A stretch of DNA of 64,000 nucleotides, from NCBI RefSeq assembly GCF_013466605.1, contig NZ_CP059162.1:3844001-3908000 (forward strand), given 5' to 3'. Under the pieces are notes generated by a model, which worked only from the letters and a program-made list of their open reading frames with translations, did no database searches and was not told the DNA's origin. The stretch comes from Pseudomonas chlororaphis subsp. aurantiaca. GTDB taxonomy: Bacteria; Pseudomonadota; Gammaproteobacteria; Pseudomonadales; Pseudomonadaceae. This document shows positions 18,966 to 29,700 of this stretch, piece after piece. The position numbers and the translations under genes are program-made. Each line of letters starts with the position of its first letter. Position 1 is the stretch's first letter.

Positions 18966-19220
18966 ATGAAGAACACCGCTCAGCAGGCCACGCTGTTCGC
19001 TCTATCAAACTTATGGATGGCTCGAAAACAGCTGATGGGTATGGTGAGTTACGCATGTAACGCGGAGAAATGGGCTGACAAGGCGATGCGTACGGGTTTC
19101 GCGAGAAATAGCGCCGAACGCCACGAGATTTTCAATCTTGCCGCGTGGTTGCAGCATGTTGATCGGAGCTTCCCTAGCCCCTTTATGCTTTATCATAATT
19201 GCAGAGCGTTTATTTATTAA
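18966..19220 (+). pseudogene. IS5-family transposase C-terminal remnant
   Basis: The start reads KNTAQQATLFALSNLWMARK, the conserved C-terminal helix region of IS5-type transposases (RGLAKNTAQ-x2-TLFALSNLW). Everything upstream of it, including the DDE domain, is missing; the preceding gene ends 4 bp before. Transcription from the 190-aa gene would read into it. From 19221 to 19424 only the leader of the 397-aa gene is expected. Confidence 0.7.
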
Positions 19221-19424
19221 AAACAAATCACACCATGGCTATTCACGTACTTGCGAAATCAAAAGGTGCATCTATCATCAGTAAGCGGCATGACTCGATC
19301 TAACTTAAACTTCAAGGAGGACATTTTTTGAGATTCAATCAAAGAGAGCATCAAAAAAAACGCAGGCTACCTCAGTATCAATACAATATAAAAAGCGCAA
19401 AAGCCACATTGCAGGAGTTCCCAG

Positions 19425-20618
19425 ATGAGTGAACATACCCTTCAAGAATCGAGCATTGATGACGAGGCAGTTAAAAGACATCTAGAGCACTTCAACCCAC
19501 GAAAGATAACTGCTGGACCGGCTGTTACGTTGAGCTATTTACTTCTTAAGGCAGAAAATTTTCAATCACAAGAAAATGCCACTGCCAGAGTCTATGGTAA
19601 CGGTAATCAGGCATCTGAATTGCTTGTGGAAGTGGAGGCTCGCGACGCAAATGGCCAGGTAACAAACTTGCCCGTAGGTACTGTAGTTGAACTTATACCC
19701 TATACTACTAACCGCGGTAACTGGACTCCAAAGCCGGGACTGAATGGCTATAAACGATTTAACGAAAGTTTTCCAAATAGTGAGATAGCGGAGGGTACTA
19801 CCCCGCCAGACGATGGGGCGGCAACATTATCTCCAGCCACCAATGACGGTCTCTCGAGTGTGGAGATTACTACTACGTCAAAATCAGAGTGGCGTCCGAC
19901 TGAAATGTCTGACGGAGATACAGTCTGGCGCCAATCCATCTCTTTGTTTCTCGCAAGTGGAAATACTATCGAAATCACAGATCGTTTTGCAGTAAGAGTC
20001 AGATTTCCCAATGAGGTATCTTTTAGCAGTAATCACCCGGACGTACCTTATGGTGGGGCTGGACAAAATGGTCGCTTCAACAGCAGTGTGTACTTACGCT
20101 CCGTGGTTCCTCCAAGATACACCATAGCAAACGGAGGGTTAGCTTTAGATATTGTTGAATTTGATGATCCAATATATATTGCCGTTATCAAAAACCACTA
20201 CATCACACTAAAACACCCAACAACCAAAACACCGATTGAATTCAATAAGGTAGACTATTCTCCCGGTCCGATTTCTGCATACCATGCTCTTGTTTATGGG
20301 GACGAAGTTTTAGTCGTAGTGGTTAGCGGCATGCAAATTCCTTCTAGGCCAAATGAACTATCGGAGGATCTTCCGAACTCATTCCCAGTCAATAAAAAAT
20401 ATTTCAGAGAACGAGGCCTAGTAGGGCAGCGCCCTAATACTATAGTTTATTCTGTTCTTGGTGGCTTAGAGCTTTTACCGTTGATGACGCCAAGCAAAAG
20501 AAATAGCTTGTGCAGTGTGGTGGATGAGTACGGCAACAGCTTTAAACTAACCGTGAGCCTTACGTTGGATCCTGCACTTACAGGGTACTACTCTGTACTA
20601 ATTGATTCAGCTTCTTAA
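19425..20618 (+). CDS. RHS-island beta-rich protein B (397 aa), unknown function
   Basis: ATG 19425 follows CAGGAGTTCCCAG. Paralogue of the 429-aa and 354-aa proteins. It shares AVTLSYLLLKAENFQSQ then NATARVYGNG, the VELIPYT segment, the signature FSSNHPDVPYGGAGQNGRFN followed by YLRSV, and the closing VVDEYGNSFKLTVSL strand. No signal peptide, membrane span or catalytic motif. A Thr/Ser-rich insert (about residues 120-150) differs between the paralogues. Base composition is more AT-rich than the RHS genes, consistent with a separate origin. It follows the 190-aa exported protein on the same strand, with an IS5 remnant between them. Confidence 0.8.
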   Translation: MSEHTLQESSIDDEAVKRHLEHFNPRKITAGPAVTLSYLLLKAENFQSQENATARVYGNGNQASELLVEVEARDANGQVTNLPVGTVVELIPYTTNRGNWTPKPGLNGYKRFNESFPNSEIAEGTTPPDDGAATLSPATNDGLSSVEITTTSKSEWRPTEMSDGDTVWRQSISLFLASGNTIEITDRFAVRVRFPNEVSFSSNHPDVPYGGAGQNGRFNSSVYLRSVVPPRYTIANGGLALDIVEFDDPIYIAVIKNHYITLKHPTTKTPIEFNKVDYSPGPISAYHALVYGDEVLVVVVSGMQIPSRPNELSEDLPNSFPVNKKYFRERGLVGQRPNTIVYSVLGGLELLPLMTPSKRNSLCSVVDEYGNSFKLTVSLTLDPALTGYYSVLIDSAS

Positions 20619-20771
20619 AAAATACAATTAGGACTCGCGAGACAATCTGGCGAGACGCGCCTGTGAAGCAGAAAGCCGAGCTGAAAAGTTCGGCCCTCTG
20701 TAATAGACACTACGAATACCGAAAGCAAAGAACAACATGGGTTGTATTTCATATCGATGGCATACGCTTGC

Positions 20772-20864
20772 CTGCTTGTCCGACACTGCTCTTCTATGGG
20801 AGTGTTCACATTGCTCACTTCACGACCTTACATTGTAACTTGTTGCAGAAGTGACTTGATACCA
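20772..20864 (+). repeat. ~95-bp imperfect direct repeat, copy 2
   Basis: Pairs with 10970-11065. Shared landmarks are CTGCTTGTCCGA, a TGTAACTTGT block and GACTTGATAC at the end. Confidence 0.55.
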
Positions 20865-20889
20865 CAGATCTCCGCACCACCGCGGTTAG

Positions 20890-21200
20890 CCTCGCAGCAG
20901 CCTCCCCCGCATTACAGGTGCATCTCCCCTGAATTCGCCAGTAAATGTCGGCGAGCCTTCCAGAGGTCCGACAGGGCGAATAACGTGACCATCTGCGCCG
21001 TATTCTTTGCCCAGGCCGCGGAAACGCACCATCATCACATAACCGAACTGGCGCTTGGTCACTCGAAATGGATGCTCGATCTTCGCTCGCACCTGGGCCT
21101 TAGCTTGCCCTAACATTTTGCTGAGACGCCACAAGCGACCAATAGCCTGTGGCCGGCATCCTCAGGGGGCAACACCTGTTTCTCGCATAAGTGGTATCCG
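20890..21200 (-). pseudogene. IS5-family transposase remnant, C-terminal part
   Basis: Read leftward: GRLWRLSKMLGQAKAQVRAK then IEHPFRVTKRQFGYVMMVRF in one frame, continuing as AKNTAQMVTLFALSDLW and ARRHLLANSGEMHL in another. This is the conserved end of IS5-type transposases (KAQVRAKIEHPFRV ... RGLAKNTAQ), broken by a frameshift. The start of the gene is not recognisable above 21200. Confidence 0.7.
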
Positions 21201-21550
21201 TACGATGCAAGGCCGATCGCCTCCCCTGACCGCTGGGCAATCGGTAGAGGAGAACGTTGGCCGGGGGGAACGCCGGCGGAGACATGGCTGAGTAGTTGTC
21301 GGTGTTGTTTGCCAATTGCGCGGTGATCGGCGTACCGTCTGCGGGATCTCGGTGTAGGGACTCCTTCTTGTTGCAGGACTGAAGAGAAGCGTTTGAAGCC
21401 CGGCAGGGCGACGCCTGTCGGACACCAGCACTAATAAACGCAAGGTCAGTCTCAGATATCAGTGGTGCCTCCTGAACACTAGGGACGGTGCTTCAGGAGG
21501 AACAAATCACCAGGTTCTGTATATAAATTCTGCTATGACCTTCTTGTCCG

Positions 21551-24500
21551 TCAGTTGAAGGTTGGCCTTTGTATGTCTCCTGGAATATAACTGGTAAAAA
21601 CTTTACTGTTTGAATAAAATCTTAGCGCCTCGTCATTTATACCATAACAATAACCCAAAATAACATGAGCCTTCTTGTTAGAGAGATATTCACTAAATCG
21701 GATGTCGGTCATTCCATCAGCATCCACAACTTTAACTCGCCCTCCGATCTGCCCGTGATGAAACGTCCTGTCCTGCCGATAGAAACCTCCATCAATTAGG
21801 CTTGGGTCACGCATGCCAGAAGTAGTCCAATTGTTTCCAGATGGCCTACCATGGGTACCTGAAATGACGATAATATCTCGTTGCGTAATGCTAGGTCGTT
21901 TATTAAAAAACTCGAGTGGCGTACCTATACCGAATGAATCTACTATCGTGTCCGAGCCAAAAATAAATTGATCTGCTCCGGCGTCGTGAACGGCTTTCCA
22001 ATGACTGGAAGATGTCGAGGGTTTAAGTGCCGCAGTAGGGGGGGGCGCGAGATCAGAGAAATATGCGGGCCCTCTGGGAGTGAGGTCGCCACTGTTAACA
22101 ACCAATTTTCTTTTCCATCCTCCCACAACTCTTCCTAGCTTGGACGCTGCTTTGGTCGCCGCCGGCGCCAAGCCGGTCACCGCGGAGGCGATGCCGGTTC
22201 CTAGCGAGATCCACCCCAGAACACCCGCCGCCGACTCGTCACCCGTGGCCTCCAAAATCATTGACGCCACCCCCGTCGTAAGGCTGAGCACCCCTAGCGC
22301 CGTCGAGGTCACCGCCAGCGCGCTACTCACTGTCAGCGCCGCGATACCGCCCGCCAGCACGGGGGCTGCCGCCCCGAATGACGCTATCGTCCCGATAACG
22401 CCCAAGGCGATCCCCACACCGGCAATCAGCCACTTCCAGAAACTATGACCGTCCGGGTCAATCCGGTTCACTGGATCACCCGCACAATAGGCATAGCGGT
22501 TCAATCCCCCCGCTCCGAATGGACTCTCGCTGTCCGGCTCCAGGAGCATCATCAACACCGGATCGTACAGCCGGTAACTCCCCAGCAAATAACACCCCGA
22601 TATCGCATCACGAGACTCGCCGGCATAACCTATCAGGCTATTCGCCTCGCCAGCATCGGCACCGTGCGCGGTATAACTGACGAGGCGGGTATCATCTGTC
22701 CCAGCCTCCAGTCGAACCGTTCCCTGGCCGTCGCTTCCGGTCAACAGCACCTCGCGGACGGCCTGACTGATGCGGGTTTGCGCGAACACCGACGAACCGG
22801 TGCGCAACAGCGTTACCGTCTCATCCGCGCCCTGTTCGTTGACGACATGTTCACCTTGGTAGTAGCGGCGCTTCACAACGCCATTCGGTTTTACTTCACT
22901 CAGTCGCCCCAAGGGGTCGTATTGGTAGCCACATTCCTGATCTTCTCGACTGGCGCGGCTTAACTGCCCATCGGCGTTCCAGTGCAACAGACGTCCTTGC
23001 CCATCGCGTATCAACCGGCCATCCGCATCGTATTCCAGCGTGAAGTCCCGCGGGGTCGGGTAGGAGTGACTGATCTTGACCGGCCGATCTGGCGCCACGG
23101 CCGCGTACGTGAACGTCATCTCGTTCTGAGTTCCATCGGTGTACACCGTGACCACCCGTTCATACCCATCCAGCGCATTCAACGTAAAGCGTTGTTGCCG
23201 TATCCGCTTGCCGGTTCGCGCGTCCACCGGCCCCTCGGGGCCGGACGCCGTGGTTTCCGTTAGACGTCCCCGGCAATCATACTGATAGGATTCCTCACTG
23301 AGCAGTTGGCCGTCGGCCTCCCAGCGGCGACGGGCGACCTGATCCAGGTTCGTCCAACCCAACGTCTGGGTCAGCTGACGCCGACCTGCCGGACTGATGC
23401 TGAGCCACTGGCGCGACACTTCGCGGCCGAAGGCGTCATACCCCACGGTCTGCTGCAGCGATTGGCCACTGCCGGTGTCCTCCGTCACCATCTGGCTGAC
23501 CCGGCTGAAGGCATCGTAGGTCATGCGCATCGTGACCGTGTCAGCCTGCTGCTGGTCTGGCCGTCCCAGCGCATCGTACTCGGTCCGATGTTCAACGCCG
23601 TTGACGTCAGTAAACGTCAGCAGCAAGCCGTTCAACGAATTCTGCCAAGTGGTGGTGTTGCGTTTACCGTCTACGGTCCAGTGCTCTGCGGTCAGGCGAC
23701 CACTGGCAGAGTAGGTCCACGCTAATTGCCCCAGTCCTCCCTGCGCTTCCACCAGTTGAGTTAGGCGAGGATGGTAGCGATAGGTGCTTTCCGGACTCCC
23801 ATCATTCTGGGTCAATCCGATCAGCCGATTGTTCAGCAACGGCTCATAGCGGTAAGTCTGCATCCGGCCACTGGTACTCTCCCGAGAGACGGGTGGCACC
23901 TGCCCTTTGATATAGTGCAACTGGTCCAGCTGTCCACCCGCACTGCAAGTCAGCTGCCGCCCCAGCCCATCGAAGGTCTGCTCTCCCAGTAATACTGGGT
24001 CGCCGCCCGGCGGGGTGAGGGTCACGCTGATCGGGTGATCGCCGTCGCTGTGCGCCGCATACTCCCAGTTGACTTCGCTCCCGTCCGCCAGGGTCCGGCT
24101 CAGAATCCGGCCATGGGCATCGTAGCGGGTTTGGGTCGTCACCGATGCCTCGCCTGGCACGGTCACCCGATGGGTGATCGGCCGATGCCAACCGTCATGT
24201 GTCCATTCTTCAATACGCTGTGTGTCTCCCGTGGGAGAACGCAAGGTCACTTTGAGTACGTCGCCGGCTTTGTTATGAAGGATCTCGGTCTGCGCGCTGC
24301 GCTCTCCGTCGGCACTTGTGTGCCAACGCTGCGTGACCAGCGTCAGCGGATCAGATTGCGTGTGTTCGATCATCCGGTCCGGCCGTATCAGTTCGCTGAC
24401 CTGACCCCAGGCATCAAAGCGGTATTCGGTGGTCAGGCTGATCGGAGTGTCCCGGTCCGCTCGCCAGTCCTGGGCGGTTTCACTCTCCAGCTGCCCTTCG

Positions 24501-26587
24501 TGATTGTAGGTGCCTCGCCAGATTTCCCGGAATGCCTCTCCGGTGATGTCCTCATCCCGACGCTCCTCGCGCACCCGCCGTCCGGCACCATCGAGGTAGA
24601 TCCGCCGCTGCTGGCCCGTGATATCGGTTTCTTCCGCCATCACCGCTCGCAGACGTTCACGCCCCGCCGTGACATAACGGCACGTGGCGCTGGCTTCATA
24701 GGGGGTGCCGGGTGCCTCCATGCGACGGATTACCCGTCCGAGCTTGTCGTAGTCATAGGCGGTTTCCACCCCATTGACATTACGTTCGCGCATCGTCAGG
24801 CCGGTCAGGCTGTCACGGGTCGTGCTCTCGGTGGTGGCGGTACCGTCATGGCCGGTCACGGTGCTCTCGACCGTCAAGGTGGTACCGGCGAGGGTGTGGG
24901 TATAGTCGGTGGTGGTGGCCAGCTGGTTCAGTGTGGTGACCGCCTGCACGATCTGAGCATAGTGCGGGTTGTTCACATCGGTCTGATAGCGCTGAGTGGT
25001 GACGCCGAGCGGGCGGTCCCCCTCCGGCGTCACCACCACCGCGGCTTCTGAAACAGCCACCAGGAATGGGCGGTCATCACTCTGCCTCAGCGGCAGACGC
25101 TCATACCGGTAGTCGGTCCGGGTCGGCAGAGCGCCTCCGCTCTCACCGTCAGGAAGTGTGACGGGCATCCGGGTATGTGCTTGCAGCCAGCGAACAAAGA
25201 GGCCGTCATCATCCGGACAGCCCTCCGCGCCGCCCACCGGGTAATAGATCCAACGCTCGGTTCGTCCATCGGGATGGCACTGCGTCAGCGTGTTGCCGTA
25301 GTCGTCATAGCTCGTCTGCGTGATGTCTTCTCGAGACGGATCGCCCTCGTAACGGGTGACCCCCTTGACCGGCAGTTGACACCAGGCCGGTTGACGTTCC
25401 CAGCTCAGCGCGGGGTCGTCGCCATACGTGGTGAGCGTCCGCACGGTTTTACCCTGACGCCTCTTCACTTCTTCGGTCTGCAGGTGGAAACGATTCCAGG
25501 TGCGCTCAACCTCTGCCAGCGTGGCGCCAAGCGCATCTTTCAGGGTCTCGATGCTCTTGTATTGATAATCATCAGTGCGATACAGATTCTCTTCACCATC
25601 CCGCCAGCCGCCGGGCAACTCTGCGCCATATCCCAGGAAGTTGGCGTCACCCAGCTTGGTGTAAGTCCGGTAAATGGCCGGCTGACCCGCACCAGGGCTG
25701 TGGCGGTGAGACGTAACCCGGGGCAAATATGCCAGCGGCGCGCCAGGTGGCAACCGATGCCCCTCCGGCCCCGTGGCATAGAGAACTTCGTCCTCACTGC
25801 CAAGCGGCCCCGTCGCACCTATTGGAAACAACAGCCCTTCATGCGGGTCGTAACGAAAGGTCCAGCGGCTATCCCTATCCGGCAAGATGAGTGCGGTCAG
25901 TTGATCGCCGCTCAGTTGCAGAGTAAAGGTGCAGGCTTGGGCGCTGTCAGGAAAGAGATGCAGGTAAACTTCATCGCCGTTCTCTGACTGGTCCCGACGC
26001 AGCAGCACACGCCGCTCATCCCGGACCTCGGTCAGGGCATACTGACCACTGCCGTGGGGCCGCCAGGACAGGAAAGCCTGACGCCCCTCTGGTGAGCGCA
26101 CCTCCTCCGGCAGGGCCAGGCTACCGCCATCCTGCCTCACCAGCCACTGGGTGTCGCCGTCCTTGGACTCGATACGAAAGCGCTGTCCCGCCACGCCTTC
26201 CTGAATCACACGGAAGGTCTTGAGCTTTTGGTCACGGAATACCAACTCACCACCGTCAGAGAACTCCGACTTATCACGATCGAGGCTGAAGCTCTCGCCC
26301 GTTGTCAGCCGTAAGCTACCCGCCGCCAGGTCCAACCGGGAAAGCTCCATGCTCCAGCCACGGCCGAAGCCATAGTCAGTGTGAGACGCCAGCGGGCTGA
26401 ACGACAGCGCCGGCGTCACGACAGGCCCCGCGAGGTCGTTGGCCTGCAGCCCGGGCAGTGTGAAGTGAAGCGTAAACTGACCGGTGCGGGCATCCACACC
26501 GGTGTTGCCGTGACTGAGGAAGTTGCCAGCTTGGGAATACAGGCCGCCGGCGATCAGCCGCGCCAGGGCAGGAGAAATCTCGTTCAT
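21551..26587 (-). CDS. RHS/YD-repeat polymorphic toxin 2 (1678 aa)
   Basis: ATG at 26587-26585, preceded by GGGAG on the minus strand. Residues ~45-1490 are identical or nearly so to RHS1, including the core end and the hydrophobic segment. The first ~45 residues differ slightly from RHS1 and RHS3 (ALARL for ASARL, LQANDLAG for LQANNLAG), so it belongs to a separate 5' lineage. The tip, about residues 1493-1678, is unique. It has a strand then a His-Gly (DIIVISGTHGRPSG, H1579) and a second strand then Cys (AHVILGYCYGIND, C1647), consistent with a clan CD-like protease fold. It lacks a full 335-aa partner: only 34 bp of that gene remain upstream. No immunity gene follows. Confidence 0.9.
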   Translation of the reverse strand: MNEISPALARLIAGGLYSQAGNFLSHGNTGVDARTGQFTLHFTLPGLQANDLAGPVVTPALSFSPLASHTDYGFGRGWSMELSRLDLAAGSLRLTTGESFSLDRDKSEFSDGGELVFRDQKLKTFRVIQEGVAGQRFRIESKDGDTQWLVRQDGGSLALPEEVRSPEGRQAFLSWRPHGSGQYALTEVRDERRVLLRRDQSENGDEVYLHLFPDSAQACTFTLQLSGDQLTALILPDRDSRWTFRYDPHEGLLFPIGATGPLGSEDEVLYATGPEGHRLPPGAPLAYLPRVTSHRHSPGAGQPAIYRTYTKLGDANFLGYGAELPGGWRDGEENLYRTDDYQYKSIETLKDALGATLAEVERTWNRFHLQTEEVKRRQGKTVRTLTTYGDDPALSWERQPAWCQLPVKGVTRYEGDPSREDITQTSYDDYGNTLTQCHPDGRTERWIYYPVGGAEGCPDDDGLFVRWLQAHTRMPVTLPDGESGGALPTRTDYRYERLPLRQSDDRPFLVAVSEAAVVVTPEGDRPLGVTTQRYQTDVNNPHYAQIVQAVTTLNQLATTTDYTHTLAGTTLTVESTVTGHDGTATTESTTRDSLTGLTMRERNVNGVETAYDYDKLGRVIRRMEAPGTPYEASATCRYVTAGRERLRAVMAEETDITGQQRRIYLDGAGRRVREERRDEDITGEAFREIWRGTYNHEGQLESETAQDWRADRDTPISLTTEYRFDAWGQVSELIRPDRMIEHTQSDPLTLVTQRWHTSADGERSAQTEILHNKAGDVLKVTLRSPTGDTQRIEEWTHDGWHRPITHRVTVPGEASVTTQTRYDAHGRILSRTLADGSEVNWEYAAHSDGDHPISVTLTPPGGDPVLLGEQTFDGLGRQLTCSAGGQLDQLHYIKGQVPPVSRESTSGRMQTYRYEPLLNNRLIGLTQNDGSPESTYRYHPRLTQLVEAQGGLGQLAWTYSASGRLTAEHWTVDGKRNTTTWQNSLNGLLLTFTDVNGVEHRTEYDALGRPDQQQADTVTMRMTYDAFSRVSQMVTEDTGSGQSLQQTVGYDAFGREVSRQWLSISPAGRRQLTQTLGWTNLDQVARRRWEADGQLLSEESYQYDCRGRLTETTASGPEGPVDARTGKRIRQQRFTLNALDGYERVVTVYTDGTQNEMTFTYAAVAPDRPVKISHSYPTPRDFTLEYDADGRLIRDGQGRLLHWNADGQLSRASREDQECGYQYDPLGRLSEVKPNGVVKRRYYQGEHVVNEQGADETVTLLRTGSSVFAQTRISQAVREVLLTGSDGQGTVRLEAGTDDTRLVSYTAHGADAGEANSLIGYAGESRDAISGCYLLGSYRLYDPVLMMLLEPDSESPFGAGGLNRYAYCAGDPVNRIDPDGHSFWKWLIAGVGIALGVIGTIASFGAAAPVLAGGIAALTVSSALAVTSTALGVLSLTTGVASMILEATGDESAAGVLGWISLGTGIASAVTGLAPAATKAASKLGRVVGGWKRKLVVNSGDLTPRGPAYFSDLAPPPTAALKPSTSSSHWKAVHDAGADQFIFGSDTIVDSFGIGTPLEFFNKRPSITQRDIIVISGTHGRPSGNNWTTSGMRDPSLIDGGFYRQDRTFHHGQIGGRVKVVDADGMTDIRFSEYLSNKKAHVILGYCYGINDEALRFYSNSKVFTSYIPGDIQRPTFN
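22112..26587 (-). repeat. third copy of the RHS core repeat
   Basis: Tandem (same orientation) to the RHS3 core and inverted relative to RHS1. Up to the tip junction it matches RHS1 better than RHS3: both read SALAVTSTALGVLSL where RHS3 has GALTVTSTVLGVVSL. At the 5' end RHS1 and RHS3 match each other instead. This mosaic points to past exchange between the copies. Confidence 0.85.
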
Positions 26588-26647
26588 TACGGACTCCCAA
26601 TAGGGGGTGGGTAGCGAAGGGCCATCATTGGCTGGCCAAGTGGACTG

Positions 26648-26681
26648 TTAATACAGTTCCAGTGCCAAGCGACCTGTCGGC
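26648..26681 (-). pseudogene. last codons of a third 335-aa partner gene
   Basis: Read leftward it encodes PTGRLALELY and a stop, the same end as the two intact 335-aa genes, then a leader like that of RHS1. The upstream part is gone and replaced by the sequence after the RHS3 stop (26735). It marks the junction of a tandem duplication or deletion. Confidence 0.85.
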
Positions 26682-26734
26682 ATGCTGTCTCTAATTCCAA
26701 TTCAAATTGAAACGATGACTGCGAACTACGCAAG

Positions 26735-29700
26735 TTATATGACTGGCCTAGGGAAGTAATAACTCATTCCAGCCACTTCGAATCCACCAGTTGGATTTCC
26801 AATCCACGAAACTTTATCCTGTTTAACTAGGTTTCCGAAAATATCGAAGGCGTCTAATTGCCAGACTTCGCCCAACAAATCCGGTGATTTTGCATAAATG
26901 CTATTAGCCTGTGAATACGATACAACAGGGCGTCTAAGGACGTTTGCCACATCCTGTGCGGCGCCAGAGCGCCCAGCATAGCAAGCCATCAATACCATCG
27001 GTTGATCATCGGGAATCTGTAATTGGCTGACCCTAGGCAATATATCGTTATGTGCAACTTCAGTAGCGGTTCGCCAATTTCCGGTTGAATCCATGAGTTG
27101 GCCACTTGGATTTCCATGAGTTCGATAAGCCACGATTTTTTGTCCATAAAGGTCATCAAAAAAAGCAACATCGGGTTGCCCAGGAGGGCGATATATCGTC
27201 TCCGGACCACCTAAAGCTCCCGACGATTGGCTTGCCTTCCTTGACACATTCCCATGTTGTTTCCACCGTCCGACGAAGCGGCTGGCTTTTTGTGCGGCTT
27301 TGGTCGCCGCCGGTGCCAAGCCGGTCACTGCGGAGGCGATGCCGGTTCCCAACGAGATCCACCCCAGAATACCCGCCGCCGACTCGTCACCCGTGGCCTC
27401 CAGAATCAGCGACGCCACCCCCGTCGTAAGACTGACCACCCCCAGCACCGTCGAGGTCACCGTCAGCGCGCCGCTCACGGTCAGCGCCGCGATACCGCCC
27501 GCCAGCACGGGGGCTGCCGCACCAAATGACGCGATCGTCCCGATAACGCCCAAGGCGATCCCCACACCGGCAATCAGCCACTTCCAGAAACTATGACCGT
27601 CCGGGTCAATCCGGTTCACTGGATCACCCGCACAATAGGCATAGCGGTTCAATCCCCCCGCTCCGAATGGACTCTCGCTGTCCGGCTCCAGGAGCATCAT
27701 CAACACCGGATCGTACAGCCGGTAACTCCCCAGCAAATAACACCCCGATATCGCATCACGAGACTCGCCGGCATAACCTATCAGGCTATTCGCCTCGCCA
27801 GCATCGGCACCGTGCGCGGTATAACTGACGAGGCGGGTATCATCTGTCCCAGCCTCCAGTCGAACCGTTCCCTGGCCGTCGCTTCCGGTCAACAGCACCT
27901 CGCGGACGGCCTGACTGATGCGGGTTTGCGCGAACACCGACGAACCGGTGCGCAACAGCGTTACCGTCTCATCCGCGCCCTGTTCGTTGACGACATGTTC
28001 ACCTTGGTAGTAGCGGCGCTTCACAACGCCATTCGGTTTTACTTCACTCAGTCGCCCCAAGGGGTCGTATTGGTAGCCACATTCCTGATCTTCTCGACTG
28101 GCGCGGCTTAACTGCCCATCGGCGTTCCAGTGCAACAGACGTCCTTGCCCATCGCGTATCAACCGGCCATCCGCATCGTATTCCAGCGTGAAGTCCCGCG
28201 GGGTCGGGTAGGAGTGACTGATCTTGACCGGCCGATCTGGCGCCACGGCCGCGTACGTGAACGTCATCTCGTTCTGAGTTCCATCGGTGTACACCGTGAC
28301 CACCCGTTCATACCCATCCAGCGCATTCAACGTAAAGCGTTGTTGCCGTATCCGCTTGCCGGTTCGCGCGTCCACCGGCCCCTCGGGGCCGGACGCCGTG
28401 GTTTCCGTTAGACGTCCCCGGCAATCATACTGATAGGATTCCTCACTGAGCAGTTGGCCGTCGGCCTCCCAGCGGCGACGGGCGACCTGATCCAGGTTCG
28501 TCCAACCCAACGTCTGGGTCAGCTGACGCCGACCTGCCGGACTGATGCTGAGCCACTGGCGCGACACTTCGCGGCCGAAGGCGTCATACCCCACGGTCTG
28601 CTGCAGCGATTGGCCACTGCCGGTGTCCTCCGTCACCATCTGGCTGACCCGGCTGAAGGCATCGTAGGTCATGCGCATCGTGACCGTGTCAGCCTGCTGC
28701 TGGTCTGGCCGTCCCAGCGCATCGTACTCGGTCCGATGTTCAACGCCGTTGACGTCAGTAAACGTCAGCAGCAAGCCGTTCAACGAATTCTGCCAAGTGG
28801 TGGTGTTGCGTTTACCGTCTACGGTCCAGTGCTCTGCGGTCAGGCGACCACTGGCAGAGTAGGTCCACGCTAATTGCCCCAGTCCTCCCTGCGCTTCCAC
28901 CAGTTGAGTTAGGCGAGGATGGTAGCGATAGGTGCTTTCCGGACTCCCATCATTCTGGGTCAATCCGATCAGCCGATTGTTCAGCAACGGCTCATAGCGG
29001 TAAGTCTGCATCCGGCCACTGGTACTCTCCCGAGAGACGGGTGGCACCTGCCCTTTGATATAGTGCAACTGGTCCAGCTGTCCACCCGCACTGCAAGTCA
29101 GCTGCCGCCCCAGCCCATCGAAGGTCTGCTCTCCCAGTAATACTGGGTCGCCGCCCGGCGGGGTGAGGGTCACGCTGATCGGGTGATCGCCGTCGCTGTG
29201 CGCCGCATACTCCCAGTTGACTTCGCTCCCGTCCGCCAGGGTCCGGCTCAGAATCCGGCCATGGGCATCGTAGCGGGTTTGGGTCGTCACCGATGCCTCG
29301 CCTGGCACGGTCACCCGATGGGTGATCGGCCGATGCCAACCGTCATGTGTCCATTCTTCAATACGCTGTGTGTCTCCCGTGGGAGAACGCAAGGTCACTT
29401 TGAGTACGTCGCCGGCTTTGTTATGAAGGATCTCGGTCTGCGCGCTGCGCTCTCCGTCGGCACTTGTGTGCCAACGCTGCGTGACCAGCGTCAGCGGATC
29501 AGATTGCGTGTGTTCGATCATCCGGTCCGGCCGTATCAGTTCGCTGACCTGACCCCAGGCATCAAAGCGGTATTCGGTGGTCAGGCTGATCGGAGTGTCC
29601 CGGTCCGCTCGCCAGTCCTGGGCGGTTTCACTCTCCAGCTGCCCTTCGTGATTGTAGGTGCCTCGCCAGATTTCCCGGAATGCCTCTCCGGTGATGTCCT

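Larger units (their letters stand above)
20619..21550. other. gene-free region between the 397-aa gene and the RHS2 tip
   Basis: Contains copy 2 of the ~95-bp repeat (20772-20864) and a decayed IS5-type transposase read leftward. No ORF that could be an immunity gene for RHS2 is seen between its stop (21551) and this debris. Confidence 0.55.
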
